64,000 nt of DNA from CAYPHJ01 sp964410485 (GCA_964410485.1 CAYPHJ010000005.1:1-64000); one strand, 5' to 3'; shown: positions 33,339 through 42,904, counted from the stretch's first letter. A program made the numbers and translations. Notes: a model not told the origin generated them from the sequence alone.

Positions 33339-34373
33339 ATGTTGGATGCCCTTTTTGGCATTTTTTCCAACGATCTTGCCATCGATCTTGGGACCGCCAA
33401 CACCCTCATCTACGTAAAAAACCAGGGCATCGTCTGTAATGAGCCCTCGGTAGTGGCGGTTCAACAGCGCAATGAGCGTGTCGGCAAGAAGGTTCTTGCG
33501 GTGGGCGCCGAAGCAAAACGGATGCTGGGCCGCACGCCCGGCAGCATAGTAGCCATACGTCCCTTAAAGGACGGTGTCATCGCCGACTTCGAGATCACCG
33601 AGGCGATGCTGCGGTACTTTATCCAAAAGGTTCACAATCGGCGCACACTGGTGCGGCCACGGATCATTGTTGGGGTGCCGTTCGGCATTACCGAAGTCGA
33701 GAAGCGAGCCGTCAGAGAGTCGGCCGAGTCTGCCGGAGCCAGGGAAGTCTATCTCATCGAGGAGCCAATGGCCGCGGCCATTGGCGCCGGACTGCCAATT
33801 ACCGAACCTACCGGCAATATGATCGTGGATATCGGCGGCGGGACCACCGAAGTTGCGGTCATTTCTCTATCCGGAATTGTTTTTTCGCGCTCGGTCAGAG
33901 TGGGCGGAGACAAGATGGACGAAGCGATTGCTCAGTTTATCAAGCGAAAATACAATCTTCTCGTCGGCGAACGCACTGCTGAGCTCATCAAGATTACGAT
34001 AGGTTCCGCGTACCCAAGCGATGAGGTTCAGACTATGGAAATCAAGGGGCGCGACCTGGTTGCGGGTGTGCCGAAGACCGTTGTCATCACGGACGAGGAG
34101 ATCCGCGATTCACTGCTTGAACCGATCAATCAAATCGTCGAGGCGGTGCGCCTCTCGCTAGAAAGAACTCCACCAGAGCTCGCTTCCGATATCGTCGATC
34201 GCGGTATTGTCCTTGCCGGCGGGGGGGCGCTTCTTAGAAATCTGGATATTTTGATCCGGGAAGAGACGGGTTTGCCCGTGATGATGGCGGACGATCCCCT
34301 GACGGCTGTCGTGATGGGCGCCGGGAAGGCACTGGACGAGATTTCGCTCCTCCGGGAGGTGGCGGTCCATTAG
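33339..34373 (+). CDS. mreB: Rod-shape actin homologue MreB
   Basis: 344 residues, standard length. Phosphate-binding loop 1 is in DLAIDLGTANTLIYVKNQGIV, then EPSVVAV, VRPRIIVGVPFGITEVEKRAVRESAESAGAREVYLIEEPMAAAIGAGLP, phosphate 2 MIVDIGGGTTEVAVISL and the adenosine motif GIVLAGGGALLRNLD. It forms membrane-associated filaments that position elongation synthases, so the cell is probably rod-shaped. The start at 33339 (MLDALFGIF) is preferred over an in-frame ATG at 33264 because it matches family members, and AAGGAG lies upstream. First gene of mreBCD-mrdA-rodA. Confidence 0.96.
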   Translation: MLDALFGIFSNDLAIDLGTANTLIYVKNQGIVCNEPSVVAVQQRNERVGKKVLAVGAEAKRMLGRTPGSIVAIRPLKDGVIADFEITEAMLRYFIQKVHNRRTLVRPRIIVGVPFGITEVEKRAVRESAESAGAREVYLIEEPMAAAIGAGLPITEPTGNMIVDIGGGTTEVAVISLSGIVFSRSVRVGGDKMDEAIAQFIKRKYNLLVGERTAELIKITIGSAYPSDEVQTMEIKGRDLVAGVPKTVVITDEEIRDSLLEPINQIVEAVRLSLERTPPELASDIVDRGIVLAGGGALLRNLDILIREETGLPVMMADDPLTAVVMGAGKALDEISLLREVAVH

Positions 34374-34428
34374 ATGATACAGATGAACCGGCCGGGCATC
34401 CCGCCGGTTGCCGGCTATTGAGCCATTC

Positions 34429-35262
34429 ATGCTCCCGTTTGTTCGAAAAAACCAAGTTGTCCTCAGTTCCTGTTTCTGCCTTTTGGTGTCTCTCTATATC
34501 GTCACAGCCGCCGCACGCGGGCAACTCCATCACGACCCGCTTGGTCCGGCATTGCTCTGGCTCCTGCGCCCGCTTCACCTGGGCGCGCAGACGATTACCG
34601 GGTGGGGTGCCGAGATCCAGAGAGGCTTCGCGACCGCGACAAGCCTGCGCTCGGAGAACGAGCGCCTCAGAAGCCGCGTGCAAGAACTGGAAGCCGAAAG
34701 AAATCGGCTATTGGAGGCCGAGGCGACCAATCAGAGATTACAGGAGCTATTAGAATTTCGTGTGCGTCTTCCGGTAGGATCAGTCACCGCCTCTATCATC
34801 GCCAATAGCGCCAGCAGTTGGTTTCAGAGCTCCCTTCTCGACCGGGGCAGTGTCAACGGGGTGCGAAAGGGCATGGCCGTCGTGACACCGCTGGGAGTGC
34901 TCGGACAGGTTGTTTCCGTGACTAAACACAACGCCAAAGTCTTGCTGCTGACCGATCCCAACAGCGGCGTTGATGTACTGGTGCAGCGCACCAGAACACG
35001 AGGCATCGTCTCCGGTTCGCTCGATAACGGCACAATTATGAAATACGTCAAGCGCACCGAAGACGTGAGAGAAGGAGATCGTCTGCTCACTTCCGGCGTC
35101 GACGGGGTCTTCCCGAAAGGCCTGCTGGTCGGCACTGTGACAAGGGTGGAAAAACAGCAACTGGGACTGTTCCAATTGATAGAAGTCGCTCCCGCGGTGG
35201 TTCCTTCTCGAGTCGAGGAAGTACTGGTCGTCGCTGCCGATGAACATCAACACAACCCGTAA
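34429..35262 (+). CDS. mreC: Rod-shape determining protein MreC
   Basis: 277 residues. A single N-terminal helix (NQVVLSSCFCLLVSLYIVTAA) anchors it; a coiled coil follows (RSENERLRSRVQELEAERNRLLEAEATNQRLQELLEF), then the beta-barrel MreC domain (SASSWFQSSLLDRGSVNGVRKGMAVVTPLGVLGQVV and DEGDRLLTSG-like EVREGDRLLTSGVDGVFPKGLLVGTV). It sits in the periplasm and activates the PBP2-RodA synthase. The start is the ATG at 34429. The gap to mreB is 55 bases. Confidence 0.93.
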   Translation: MLPFVRKNQVVLSSCFCLLVSLYIVTAAARGQLHHDPLGPALLWLLRPLHLGAQTITGWGAEIQRGFATATSLRSENERLRSRVQELEAERNRLLEAEATNQRLQELLEFRVRLPVGSVTASIIANSASSWFQSSLLDRGSVNGVRKGMAVVTPLGVLGQVVSVTKHNAKVLLLTDPNSGVDVLVQRTRTRGIVSGSLDNGTIMKYVKRTEDVREGDRLLTSGVDGVFPKGLLVGTVTRVEKQQLGLFQLIEVAPAVVPSRVEEVLVVAADEHQHNP

Positions 35263-35292
35263 GGGCGGTCGAGGACAAAAGGCTCCAATTCA

Positions 35293-35799
35293 ATGAAGCT
35301 GTCTTTGTTCTTTTTTGGCTTGGGGATTGTTCTGGTTCTCTTACAAACCACTTTCCTGCATCTCCTGCCCTTGGGCCCAATCGTGCCGGATCTCCTCCTG
35401 GTTCTTTGTGTATACTGGGGTCTGCATTACCCAACAGTCGGAGCGGCGCTAGTCACTTTTGTTCTGGGTTACTCAGTCGACGCGGTCTCGAGCAGAATTC
35501 TTGGCATCAATGCTTTTGCCATGTCCGTGGTCTTTTTGACGGTTTATTTAGCCTCCCGCTCTATCTGGATTCATCACCCGATGGTGAGCGCCGTAGTGGT
35601 TCTACTGGCGTCCCTGGTGAAAGGGGTCGCTTTGCTGCTGGTATGGATGATTTTTTTAAATACAGAAGCGTTCTGGTCGGGTGCGCTACGAACCCTTGTG
35701 CTCGACGCTCTAATTGCAGCTGCAGTAGCGCCATTTGTGTTTGCCATGTTGCGCCGCGGTCAGACCTATGTTGAGCATTTCGGTGCTCCCGCCCAGTAA
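35293..35799 (+). CDS. mreD: Rod-shape determining protein MreD
   Basis: 168 residues, an inner-membrane protein with about five helices (LSLFFFGLGIVLVLLQTTFLHL, GPIVPDLLLVLCVYWGL, AALVTFVLGYSVDAVSSRILGI, AMSVVFLTVYLASRSI, VVVLLASLVKGVALLLVWMIF). The LGPIVPDLLLVLCVYWGLHY and GYSVDA patterns are typical of MreD. Its neighbours mreC (30 bases before) and mrdA (3 bases after) leave little doubt about identity, since the family is poorly conserved in sequence. Confidence 0.88.
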   Translation: MKLSLFFFGLGIVLVLLQTTFLHLLPLGPIVPDLLLVLCVYWGLHYPTVGAALVTFVLGYSVDAVSSRILGINAFAMSVVFLTVYLASRSIWIHHPMVSAVVVLLASLVKGVALLLVWMIFLNTEAFWSGALRTLVLDALIAAAVAPFVFAMLRRGQTYVEHFGAPAQ

Positions 35800-35802
35800 A
35801 AA

Positions 35803-37683
35803 ATGACTCTGTTGTCAGATATCAACAGGCAAGACGGCGCGCCGGAACTGCGCGCGCGAATTCGCCTGCTCTCGGTTCTGATAACCATCGCTTTCTTGTG
35901 CTTGACCGCGAGGCTGTTCACTCTCCAAATCGCTCAGGGCGAGCGCTTTGCATCGTTGTCGGAGAACAATCGTATTCGCATCAATCGGATTGCCGGCACC
36001 CGCGGAATGATTCTCGATCGCCGGGGCGAGCTGCTCGTTGACAGCCGGCCATCTTTCGACCTGTTTTTTACCCCTGAGGATGCCGGAGATCCGGAAAGGA
36101 CGCTGCGCCTTTTGGCGCGTTTTTTACGGCGCGATGAGCAGGAGCTGCTGACCGTACTGCAGGACAATACAAAAAGAAATGCTTTTGAAGAAATCGTCCT
36201 GGGACGGGATGTTGACTGGCCCACCATCGTCGCCGTTGAGACCCACCAGCTGGATCTGCCCGGGGTCTCGCTCCGCGTGCGCCCACGGCGCAATTATCAG
36301 GACGGGCCAATGGCTGCGCACGTTTTGGGCTATCTCGGCGAAATCGGGCCGCGACAATTGAGGAGGTTAAGACACGACGGGTACACTCTGGGGGATGAAA
36401 TCGGCCACTACGGGCTGGAACGCAGATGGGAAGAGGTGTTGCGCGGCCAAAGCGGTGGCCAGCAAGTGGAGGTGGACGCGGTCGGACGGCGCATACGCGT
36501 GCTCCACGAAGTGGTGGACGTTCCGGGGTACACCGTTCATTTGACTCTTGATCGCGAACTTCAACAGACCGCCTTTCAAGCGCTGGAAGGAAAGCAAGGG
36601 ACTATTGTCGCTCTCGATGTGCGTAGCGGGGCAGTTCTGGCGATGGCCAGTACGCCGGCATTCGATCCAAACGCTTTCGCGCGCGGCATCAGAACCGATG
36701 AATGGCGCGCTTTGGTGAACGACCCCATGCGCCCGCTCAATAATCGGGCGACACAAGGCCAATACCCGCCCGGCTCTACGTTCAAGATTATTACGGCAAT
36801 TGCGGGGCTCGAAGAAGGGGTGCTTCAACCGGATGTGCGCGTCTTTGATCCCGGATATCATGTATTCGGCAATCGCCGGTTTCGTGACTGGAAAAAGGAA
36901 GGACACGGTTACGTCGATCTCCACAAAGCTCTCGTGGAGTCCTGCGATGTTTATTTTTATCTACTCGGGCCGCGGTTGGGCGTCGATCACATTGCCAAGT
37001 GGTCGCGTGCCTTTGGCTTGGGCGAAAAAACGGGCTTAGCGCTCGATGATGAACGCAGCGGCCTGGTCCCGGATAGCGAATGGAAGCGGCGAAGGTTTCG
37101 CCAACCGTGGTTTCCCGGCGAAACGCTTTCGGTAGCTATCGGGCAAGGCTATTTAACGACCACGCCATTGCAAATGGCCAACCTCATGGCAGCGGTTGCC
37201 AATGGGGGGACCTTGTATCGGCCGAGGATCGTCAGCAAGGTAGAGTCCGTAGATGGCGCGATTATTCGCGAGTATGGCCCGGAGGTTATTCGTAAAATTG
37301 AGCTCAAGTCTTCAACCCTGGCGCGGGTTCATAACGCCTTATTGGATGTGGTGCACGGTGCAACGGGGACAGGTCGAGCCTCAAGGTCTAATTTAGTGGA
37401 AATTGGCGGCAAGACAGGAACGGCGCAGGTCATCGAGATGAAAGGTGCCTATCTCAAGAATGAACAGCTCGCTCACTTTCATCGCGACCACGCGTGGTTT
37501 GTTGCCTATGCACCGGCCCGCAATCCACAGATTGCTGTGGCCATCCTGGTGGAGCATGGCGGTGGCGGAGGCTCGATGGCGGCGCCTCTGGCAAAACCAG
37601 TAATCGAAAAATTTATCGAATTGCAGAACCGGCCTGCGGGACAACAACAAGCGGGCGTAATAAGGACCAGCCGTGCAAATTGA
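35803..37683 (+). CDS. mrdA: Penicillin-binding protein 2 (elongation transpeptidase)
   Basis: 626 residues. One N-terminal helix (RIRLLSVLITIAFLCLTARLF), then the pedestal domain (NRIRINRIAGTRGMILDRRGELLVDSRPSFDLF) and the transpeptidase domain with S325-T-F-K328 in YPPGSTFKIITAIAG, the second motif SCD near residue 380 (VESCDVYFYLLG) and KTG in GGKTGTAQV near 532. It cross-links new peptidoglycan along the cell side wall with RodA. It is the target of mecillinam-type beta-lactams in relatives. Its last codons overlap the rodA GTG start by 11 bases. Confidence 0.95.
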   Translation: MTLLSDINRQDGAPELRARIRLLSVLITIAFLCLTARLFTLQIAQGERFASLSENNRIRINRIAGTRGMILDRRGELLVDSRPSFDLFFTPEDAGDPERTLRLLARFLRRDEQELLTVLQDNTKRNAFEEIVLGRDVDWPTIVAVETHQLDLPGVSLRVRPRRNYQDGPMAAHVLGYLGEIGPRQLRRLRHDGYTLGDEIGHYGLERRWEEVLRGQSGGQQVEVDAVGRRIRVLHEVVDVPGYTVHLTLDRELQQTAFQALEGKQGTIVALDVRSGAVLAMASTPAFDPNAFARGIRTDEWRALVNDPMRPLNNRATQGQYPPGSTFKIITAIAGLEEGVLQPDVRVFDPGYHVFGNRRFRDWKKEGHGYVDLHKALVESCDVYFYLLGPRLGVDHIAKWSRAFGLGEKTGLALDDERSGLVPDSEWKRRRFRQPWFPGETLSVAIGQGYLTTTPLQMANLMAAVANGGTLYRPRIVSKVESVDGAIIREYGPEVIRKIELKSSTLARVHNALLDVVHGATGTGRASRSNLVEIGGKTGTAQVIEMKGAYLKNEQLAHFHRDHAWFVAYAPARNPQIAVAILVEHGGGGGSMAAPLAKPVIEKFIELQNRPAGQQQAGVIRTSRAN

Positions 37684-38776
37684 TCGTCGCCTAGTTTCCC
37701 ACTTCGATTGGAACCTGCTTCTCCTCACGCTCGCTTTGGTTTCGATCGGGGTGGCTACGATTTATAGCGCGAATTATGATATTACCGAACAGCACGCGGG
37801 CGGTTTGCCGACACGGCAGATGATCTGGTTGGGCCTCGGCCTGATCGTGATGTTTGCGGCCTTTTCCTTCGACTACCACTACATAGACCGGTTGGCGTAT
37901 CCATTTTATGCGGTCATTCTTTGCCTGCTTGTTTTAGTTTTGTTTATCGGGCATTCGGGGGGTGGGTCCCAGCGCTGGATCAACCTCGGTTTGTTCCGGC
38001 TCCAGCCCTCGGAACCGGCGAAGCTCGCAATCGTCTTGATGATGGCGAAATACTTGCAGGATGCCGAACAGCCGCGAGGGTACTATCTGCGCGAGCTATG
38101 GGTGCCCTTTGCGCTGGCGATCCCGCTTATTCTGTTCACATTGGTGCAGCCGGATCTTGGCACTGCCATTGTGTTAGGCATTGTTTTTCTCAGCATGTTG
38201 CTCATGGGCGGTCTCCGGCTAAAATCCTTTCTCTGGCTCGTGAGCGCGGGTGTTGCTTTTCTCCCGCTCGGCTGGCACTTTTTGAAGCCCTACCAACAGG
38301 GGCGCATTCTGACTTTTCTCGATCCGGACCGGGACCCGCTGGGAGCCGGGTACCATGTGATTCAATCGAAAATTGCCATCGGCTCCGGCGGGCTTTTGGG
38401 TAAAGGTTTTTTGGGAGGAACACAGAACCGGCTCGATTTTCTGCCCGCCCAGCACACAGACTTTGTTTTTTCGGTCTTTTCCGAGGAATGGGGTTTCTTG
38501 GGTGCGGTAGGTTTACTGCTTCTTTACTTCGCGCTGATTGCTTATTCCCTCAGACTGATCCAGCGCGCCAAAGATCGCTTCGGCGCGCTTCTGGTGTTTG
38601 GCATGGCGGCGATTTTCTTTTGGCATGTCGTGATCAATGTGTCCATGGTCTCGGGTCTCATGCCCGTGGTCGGGGTTCCGCTCCCAATGGTGAGCTACGG
38701 CGGTTCTTCGCTGGCCTCGATGATGTTTGCCGTAGGTATTATGATCAACGTTAGCATGCGACGGTATGTCTTCTGA
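37673..38776 (+). CDS. rodA: Peptidoglycan glycosyltransferase RodA (SEDS family)
   Basis: 367 residues, ten predicted membrane helices. Family motifs include HSGGGSQRWINLGLFRLQPSEPAKLAIVLMMAKYL near residue 100 with the catalytic Asp region later (PDLGTAIVLGIVFLSML), LDPDRDPLGAGYHVIQSKIAIGSGGLLGKGFLGGTQ and VVGVPLPMVSYGGSSLASMMFAVGIMINVSMRR. SEDS proteins polymerise lipid II glycan strands with PBP2 as partner. It starts with a GTG inside the end of mrdA and ends the operon; a palindromic octamer element follows immediately. Confidence 0.95.
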   Translation: MQIDRRLVSHFDWNLLLLTLALVSIGVATIYSANYDITEQHAGGLPTRQMIWLGLGLIVMFAAFSFDYHYIDRLAYPFYAVILCLLVLVLFIGHSGGGSQRWINLGLFRLQPSEPAKLAIVLMMAKYLQDAEQPRGYYLRELWVPFALAIPLILFTLVQPDLGTAIVLGIVFLSMLLMGGLRLKSFLWLVSAGVAFLPLGWHFLKPYQQGRILTFLDPDRDPLGAGYHVIQSKIAIGSGGLLGKGFLGGTQNRLDFLPAQHTDFVFSVFSEEWGFLGAVGLLLLYFALIAYSLRLIQRAKDRFGALLVFGMAAIFFWHVVINVSMVSGLMPVVGVPLPMVSYGGSSLASMMFAVGIMINVSMRRYVF

Positions 38777-38778
38777 AT

Positions 38779-38867
38779 TGGAGTGGTGGAGTACTGGAGC
38801 GTTGGAGTATTGGGCGAAGAACCCAGAACCCACCACTCCATGACTCCATTACTCCAACACTCCGTTC
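38779..38867. repeat. Octamer repeat with inverted second half (TGGAGTAC family), between rodA and trxA
   Basis: Four octamers of the form TGGAGTNN or TGGAGCGT lead into a short centre (GGGCGAAGAACCC), then four of the form CCANNACT. The two arms pair into a long imperfect hairpin between two convergent genes, consistent with a shared transcription terminator. It is the best-preserved of three copies of this family. Confidence 0.8.
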
Positions 38868-38869
38868 TG

Positions 38870-39196
38870 CTATTGGATGGCTTTTTCGATCGCGCTTATC
38901 AGGCGCGACTTCGGCACTGCCCCGACAATTTGTTCTTTGACAGCACCGCCTTTGAGTATGATCAGATTGGGAATGCCGCGGATGCCGTAGCGTGACGCGG
39001 TGGCGGGATGATCATCCACGTTGAGCTTCGCGATTTTCAGGCGACCTTCATATTCAACCGCCAATTCCTCGACGATTGGAGCAATGGACTTACATGGACC
39101 GCACCAGGGCGCCCAAAAGTCCACCAGTACGGGAAGCGTCGATTGAATCACTTCGGTTTCGAAATTACTGTCGCCAACTTCGGTTACTTTTGTCAT
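38870..39196 (-). CDS. trxA: Thioredoxin
   Basis: 108 residues, the standard length. The active site is WAPWCGPCK (near residue 30), followed by IAKLNVDDHPATASRYGIRGIPNLIILKGGAV with the cis-Pro. It is a general cytoplasmic disulphide reductant. The ATG at 39196 is preceded by AAGGAGGC seven bases upstream; the longer open frame to 39460 is antisense-like filler. It is the last gene of a minus-strand series tlpA-ccdA-folE-pepA-trxA, 11 bases after pepA. Confidence 0.95.
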   Translation of the reverse strand: MTKVTEVGDSNFETEVIQSTLPVLVDFWAPWCGPCKSIAPIVEELAVEYEGRLKIAKLNVDDHPATASRYGIRGIPNLIILKGGAVKEQIVGAVPKSRLISAIEKAIQ

Positions 39197-39207
39197 GAGT
39201 AGCCTCC

Positions 39208-40686
39208 TTAAAGACTCGCTATGAATTTGAGCAGTGTGCGCACGCCGAATCCGGTTGCGCCTTTGGGGCAGATGGGACTGTCTTTCTCGGCGAACGCCGG
39301 GCCGGCGATATCGAGGTGGGCCCAGGGGAGACCATCGACGAATTCTTGCAGGATTAAAGCCGCGGTTATAGCGCCGCCATGAGAACCGCCGATATTTTTC
39401 ATATCCGCAACACTGCTCTTGATCTCTTCCCGATATTCTTTGACCAAAGGCAAAGGCCAAAGTTTCTCCCCCGATTGGCGGGCGCAGCGCATGAGTTGGT
39501 CTGACAACGCCTGATCGTTGCTGAACAGGCCGGCGACATCGCGGCCCAACGCTACGACGCAGGCGCCCGTTAGAGTCGCCAAATTGATCATGTAATCGGG
39601 TTTATCCCTGGCGGCTAACGCCAGAGCGTCGGCTAAAATTAAACGCCCTTCGGCGTCCGTGTTAAGAACCTCAATGGTCTTGCCATTGAGATAACGGATG
39701 ATATCGCCGGGCTTCTGCGCATTGCCGCCCGGAAGATTGTCGGTCGTTGGGACATAGCCGGTTACCTCGATATCGCGTTGCAGATAGGGTAGCCGGCTCA
39801 TAGCGCCGATCACAGCTGCGCCCCCTGACATATCCAGCTTCATGGTTTCCATCGACTTGGCCGGCTTCAAAGATAGGCCGCCCGAGTCGAAGGTGATTCC
39901 TTTGCCGATCAAGGCAATCCTTTTGCGTGCTTTGCGCGACGGTTGGTAGTGAATCTTGATAAACCTCGGCTCCTCGTGGCTGCCGCGGTTGACGGCGAGG
40001 AGACCGGCGAGTTTCATCGCTTGGATCTTGTTTTTTCCCCAAACTTCCACTGACAGACCGCGACCGCGGCAATAGCGCTTCGCCTGTTCCCCCAAAAAAT
40101 GGGCGGTAGCCACGGAAGGCGGCTCATTGACGAGATCGCGGGTCAGAAATACCCCGGGTAGAACCGCTTGGACCTCATCAATGGTCGCTTTGGTTGCCGC
40201 GCTGTGTTTTAGACCGGGTTTGAACAGCGTAAGGGTTTTCACTTCCACGGGCGGCCTGGAATTGGCGCGATATTTATTGAACTGATACGCGGCCAGAGCC
40301 ATGCCTTCCAGGATCGCCGCAGCATGCTCCGCTTCGTCAGCCGGCGGGAGGAAAAAAAAGGCGATATGTTGTGCGCTGACTGCCGACGCTTCTTTCCTGG
40401 CTCGTGCCGCGGCGTTTCTCGAGGTATCGACCGACAAGTCTCTCGAATTGCCGATCCCTACCAATAAAAGGTAAGCGAACGGCAACATGCCGCTGGTGGG
40501 GTAGAGCAATGTTTGGCCCTCGGCGCCCGTGAATGTCCCTGCCCGGATGCGCGCTATGAGTTTTCCTCGGAGGCGTCGATCGACAGCCTCAAGAGGGCGT
40601 TCGTCCAGTTTGTGCTCCTGCACCGGCAAAACCATGAGATCGGCCCTGATGTTGTCGATGCTTGCGTCCTTGAACTTGATTTCCAT
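39208..40686 (-). CDS. pepA: Leucyl aminopeptidase (M17, PepA)
   Basis: 492 residues. The C-terminal catalytic domain carries GKGITFDSGGLSLKPAKSMETMKLDMSGGAAVIG (metal ligands Lys, Asp), the cytosol aminopeptidase signature NTDAEGRLILADAL, and NLATLTGACVVALG. It is a two-metal exopeptidase releasing N-terminal residues during peptide turnover; bacterial PepA may also bind DNA. The ATG at 40686 has GAAGG at a suitable distance; a TTG two codons earlier is possible. It follows folE by nine bases. Confidence 0.94.
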   Translation of the reverse strand: MEIKFKDASIDNIRADLMVLPVQEHKLDERPLEAVDRRLRGKLIARIRAGTFTGAEGQTLLYPTSGMLPFAYLLLVGIGNSRDLSVDTSRNAAARARKEASAVSAQHIAFFFLPPADEAEHAAAILEGMALAAYQFNKYRANSRPPVEVKTLTLFKPGLKHSAATKATIDEVQAVLPGVFLTRDLVNEPPSVATAHFLGEQAKRYCRGRGLSVEVWGKNKIQAMKLAGLLAVNRGSHEEPRFIKIHYQPSRKARKRIALIGKGITFDSGGLSLKPAKSMETMKLDMSGGAAVIGAMSRLPYLQRDIEVTGYVPTTDNLPGGNAQKPGDIIRYLNGKTIEVLNTDAEGRLILADALALAARDKPDYMINLATLTGACVVALGRDVAGLFSNDQALSDQLMRCARQSGEKLWPLPLVKEYREEIKSSVADMKNIGGSHGGAITAALILQEFVDGLPWAHLDIAGPAFAEKDSPICPKGATGFGVRTLLKFIASL

Positions 40687-40695
40687 TATCAACCT

Positions 40696-41244
40696 TCAAT
40701 TTCTTGGCCGAATTAGGTTCATGAATTCATTGCGCGTTTCCTGCCGAGTGCGAAAGGCGCCGAGTAAGGTGCTCGTGATGATCAATGAGTTCTGTTTTTC
40801 CACACCGCGCATTCTCATGCACAGGTGCTCGGCCTCGATCACCACCGCTACGCCCAACGGGCTGAGTTTTTCCATCATTGTGTTGGCGATTTGATTCGTC
40901 AGTCGCTCCTGAACTTGCAGTCGCCGCGCGTAAACGTCGACCAGGCGGGCAAGCTTCGAAATGCCGACAATCTTGTGATGCGGTATGTAGGCGACGTGCG
41001 CTTTGCCAAAGAAAGGAAGCAGGTGATGCTCGCACAGAGAATAGAAGTCGATATCCTTCTGCACGATCATTTCCTCATAGTCTTCCGTAAACAGGGCGTC
41101 GTTGATCACCTTTTCGGGATCCGTCTTGTAGCCCTGAGTCAGAAATGTTAGCGCCTGGACGACTCGACCTGGCGTCTTGACCAGTCCTTCGCGGTCCGGA
41201 TCTTCCCCCAGAGCCTTCAGGATGAGCCGAATCTGTTCTTCCAT
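40696..41244 (-). CDS. folE: GTP cyclohydrolase I
   Basis: About 182 residues from the ATG at 41244 (GGAG upstream; an ATG five codons earlier is possible). Motifs: LLKALGEDP-like LILKALGEDPDREGLVKTPGRV, FYSLCEHHLLPFFGKAHVAYIPHHKIVGISKLARLVD with the zinc and catalytic Cys and His residues, RLQVQERLTNQIA and EAEHLCMRMRGVEKQNS with the second zinc Cys. It turns GTP into dihydroneopterin triphosphate for folate or queuosine-type pathways. The zinc-dependent residues are intact. Confidence 0.95.
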   Translation of the reverse strand: MEEQIRLILKALGEDPDREGLVKTPGRVVQALTFLTQGYKTDPEKVINDALFTEDYEEMIVQKDIDFYSLCEHHLLPFFGKAHVAYIPHHKIVGISKLARLVDVYARRLQVQERLTNQIANTMMEKLSPLGVAVVIEAEHLCMRMRGVEKQNSLIITSTLLGAFRTRQETRNEFMNLIRPRN

Positions 41245-41506
41245 GTTGTGGGACTCCATTCCGATCCGGGGTTTGCATTCGGCTAGTGCGACGAAGCAAA
41301 TCGGAGTCAGAAAAAAGTAGCATCTGCCCGAAATCAAATCAAATTCCGGAACGGCATCGCCGCTGGCCGTCGCGCCGAAGGCCGGGGAGAAGAGCAAAGC
41401 TCGATTCGCAATTCCCGTTTGAAAACACCATCCGCCCAGCACAGTCGAAAGGCATGCCCTGAGAGTCAATCAGGCCGGAGGAGCAAAATTGAGGAGAGTT
41501 AAGGCG

Positions 41507-42244
41507 CTAGAGTCGTTTGAGCAGCCACTCCGGGGTGAAGCGAAGAGCGTATATGTTGACCAATGTCATGGTATCGGTAAGGAGCAGCAGCCCCACGATG
41601 ACCAACAAAACCCCACCGGCGATGTGGACGGCTTGGACATAGTGACGGAAGACCTCTGACAAGTGGAAGAACGAGTTGATGGCCACTGCGCTAAGAAAAA
41701 AAGGCAGAGCCAAACCGGCAGCATACGCGGAAAGGAGAAAAACGCCCCGACCGATTTCGACCGATGTGCCGGCCAGGGCGAGTATTGCTCCCAGAATGGG
41801 TCCGACACAAGGTGTCCACGCAACGGCAAAAGTGATGCCGACCAGGACCGATCCCAGATACCCGGCAGGCTTGTCTTTCAAATTAAACTGGACGTAGCGC
41901 TCGAGGGCTTGAATTTTGAAAAGTCCGATCAAATAACATCCGACGAGCAAAATAAATAATCCACCCGCCAAACGAATCGCATTGCGGTAACCCAAGAACA
42001 GGCTGCCAAGAAAGCTTGCCGACGCGCCTAACGAAACGAAGACAAGCGAGAAGCCGAGAATAAAAGCAAGTGAATTTAGAGCTACGCGCCACCGTACACG
42101 GCTTAATGCGCGATCGCCGCGCATCTCATCGAGGGAGACGCCCGATACGAAAGAGAGATATGAGGGGATCAAGGGAAGTACACAGGGGGATAAAAAGGAA
42201 AAAATTCCCGCGACGAAGGCGACAAAGATATTAACGTCGGTCAT
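41507..42244 (-). CDS. CcdA/DsbD-type thiol-disulphide membrane transporter
   Basis: 245 residues, six predicted membrane helices. The family signatures are FSFLSPCVLPLIPSYLSFVSGVS with the first redox Cys and FAVAWTPCVGPILGAILALA with the second. It passes electrons from cytoplasmic thioredoxin across the inner membrane to periplasmic partners, for cytochrome c maturation or disulphide repair. Its ATG overlaps the stop of the TlpA-like gene (ATGA), so the membrane relay and its periplasmic thioredoxin are made together. trxA lies three genes downstream. Confidence 0.92.
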   Translation of the reverse strand: MTDVNIFVAFVAGIFSFLSPCVLPLIPSYLSFVSGVSLDEMRGDRALSRVRWRVALNSLAFILGFSLVFVSLGASASFLGSLFLGYRNAIRLAGGLFILLVGCYLIGLFKIQALERYVQFNLKDKPAGYLGSVLVGITFAVAWTPCVGPILGAILALAGTSVEIGRGVFLLSAYAAGLALPFFLSAVAINSFFHLSEVFRHYVQAVHIAGGVLLVIVGLLLLTDTMTLVNIYALRFTPEWLLKRL

Positions 42245-42795
42245 CTCTTGCCATCGACGAGATCTTGAATCAGCTGGCGCGCGGTAGGACCGTACCATTC
42301 CGCGGGACCCCAGGCCCGTGCGAGGGCTTCGCCTTTAGGTCCTATCAGGTAAGTCGTAGGCAGACCCCAGGCGCCGTAGAGAAGTCCCACGTTACCCTCG
42401 GGATCCAGCACAACAGGGTAGGTCAACTTGAGTTCTTGAATGAAGTTCAGCGCGGCTTGCCTGCGGTCTTTGACATTGACGGCCACAATGACGAAATCTT
42501 TATCCTTAAACTCCTGATAAAGCAGTTCCATAGCCGGCATTTCTTCGCGACAAGGAACGCACCAGCTCGCCCAAAAATTCAAAAAAACAATTTTCCCCCG
42601 GAAATCCTTCAAGGAGACTTTTTTCCCCTGCGGGTCCGGCAAGGTAAAATCGGGCGTCGGGGAGTTGTCTCGCATCGGCTCTAGATTCGGAATGACCTTG
42701 TAGTTGATCTTTGATTGCGACCAAGCCGGTAAGGTGCTGCAGAAAACCATAATGATCAGCGAACACAGAAGCACTCTAAGGGAAAACCACCGCAT
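42241..42795 (-). CDS. TlpA/ResA-type periplasmic thioredoxin
   Basis: 184 residues. An N-terminal signal or anchor (FSLRVLLCSLIIMVFCSTLPAW) precedes an AhpC/TSA-like redoxin fold: PTPDFTLPDPQGKKVSLKDFRGKIVFLNFWASWCVPCREEMPAMELL with the CxxC active site, then VLDPEGNVGLLYGAWGLPTTYLIGPKGE with the cis-Pro. It reduces disulphides of apocytochrome c or other periplasmic proteins, fed by the CcdA protein encoded next to it. The start is the ATG at 42795. Confidence 0.92.
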   Translation of the reverse strand: MRWFSLRVLLCSLIIMVFCSTLPAWSQSKINYKVIPNLEPMRDNSPTPDFTLPDPQGKKVSLKDFRGKIVFLNFWASWCVPCREEMPAMELLYQEFKDKDFVIVAVNVKDRRQAALNFIQELKLTYPVVLDPEGNVGLLYGAWGLPTTYLIGPKGEALARAWGPAEWYGPTARQLIQDLVDGKR

Positions 42796-42904
42796 GGCGA
42801 AGAATGTATCGAAGTCGGCTAGCGTAAGCAATACCGGTCATAGGTATACGCTTATGCCAGATGGCTTATACAACCAGCCGGAAAAGCGTTATCGGACGAA
42901 AGCT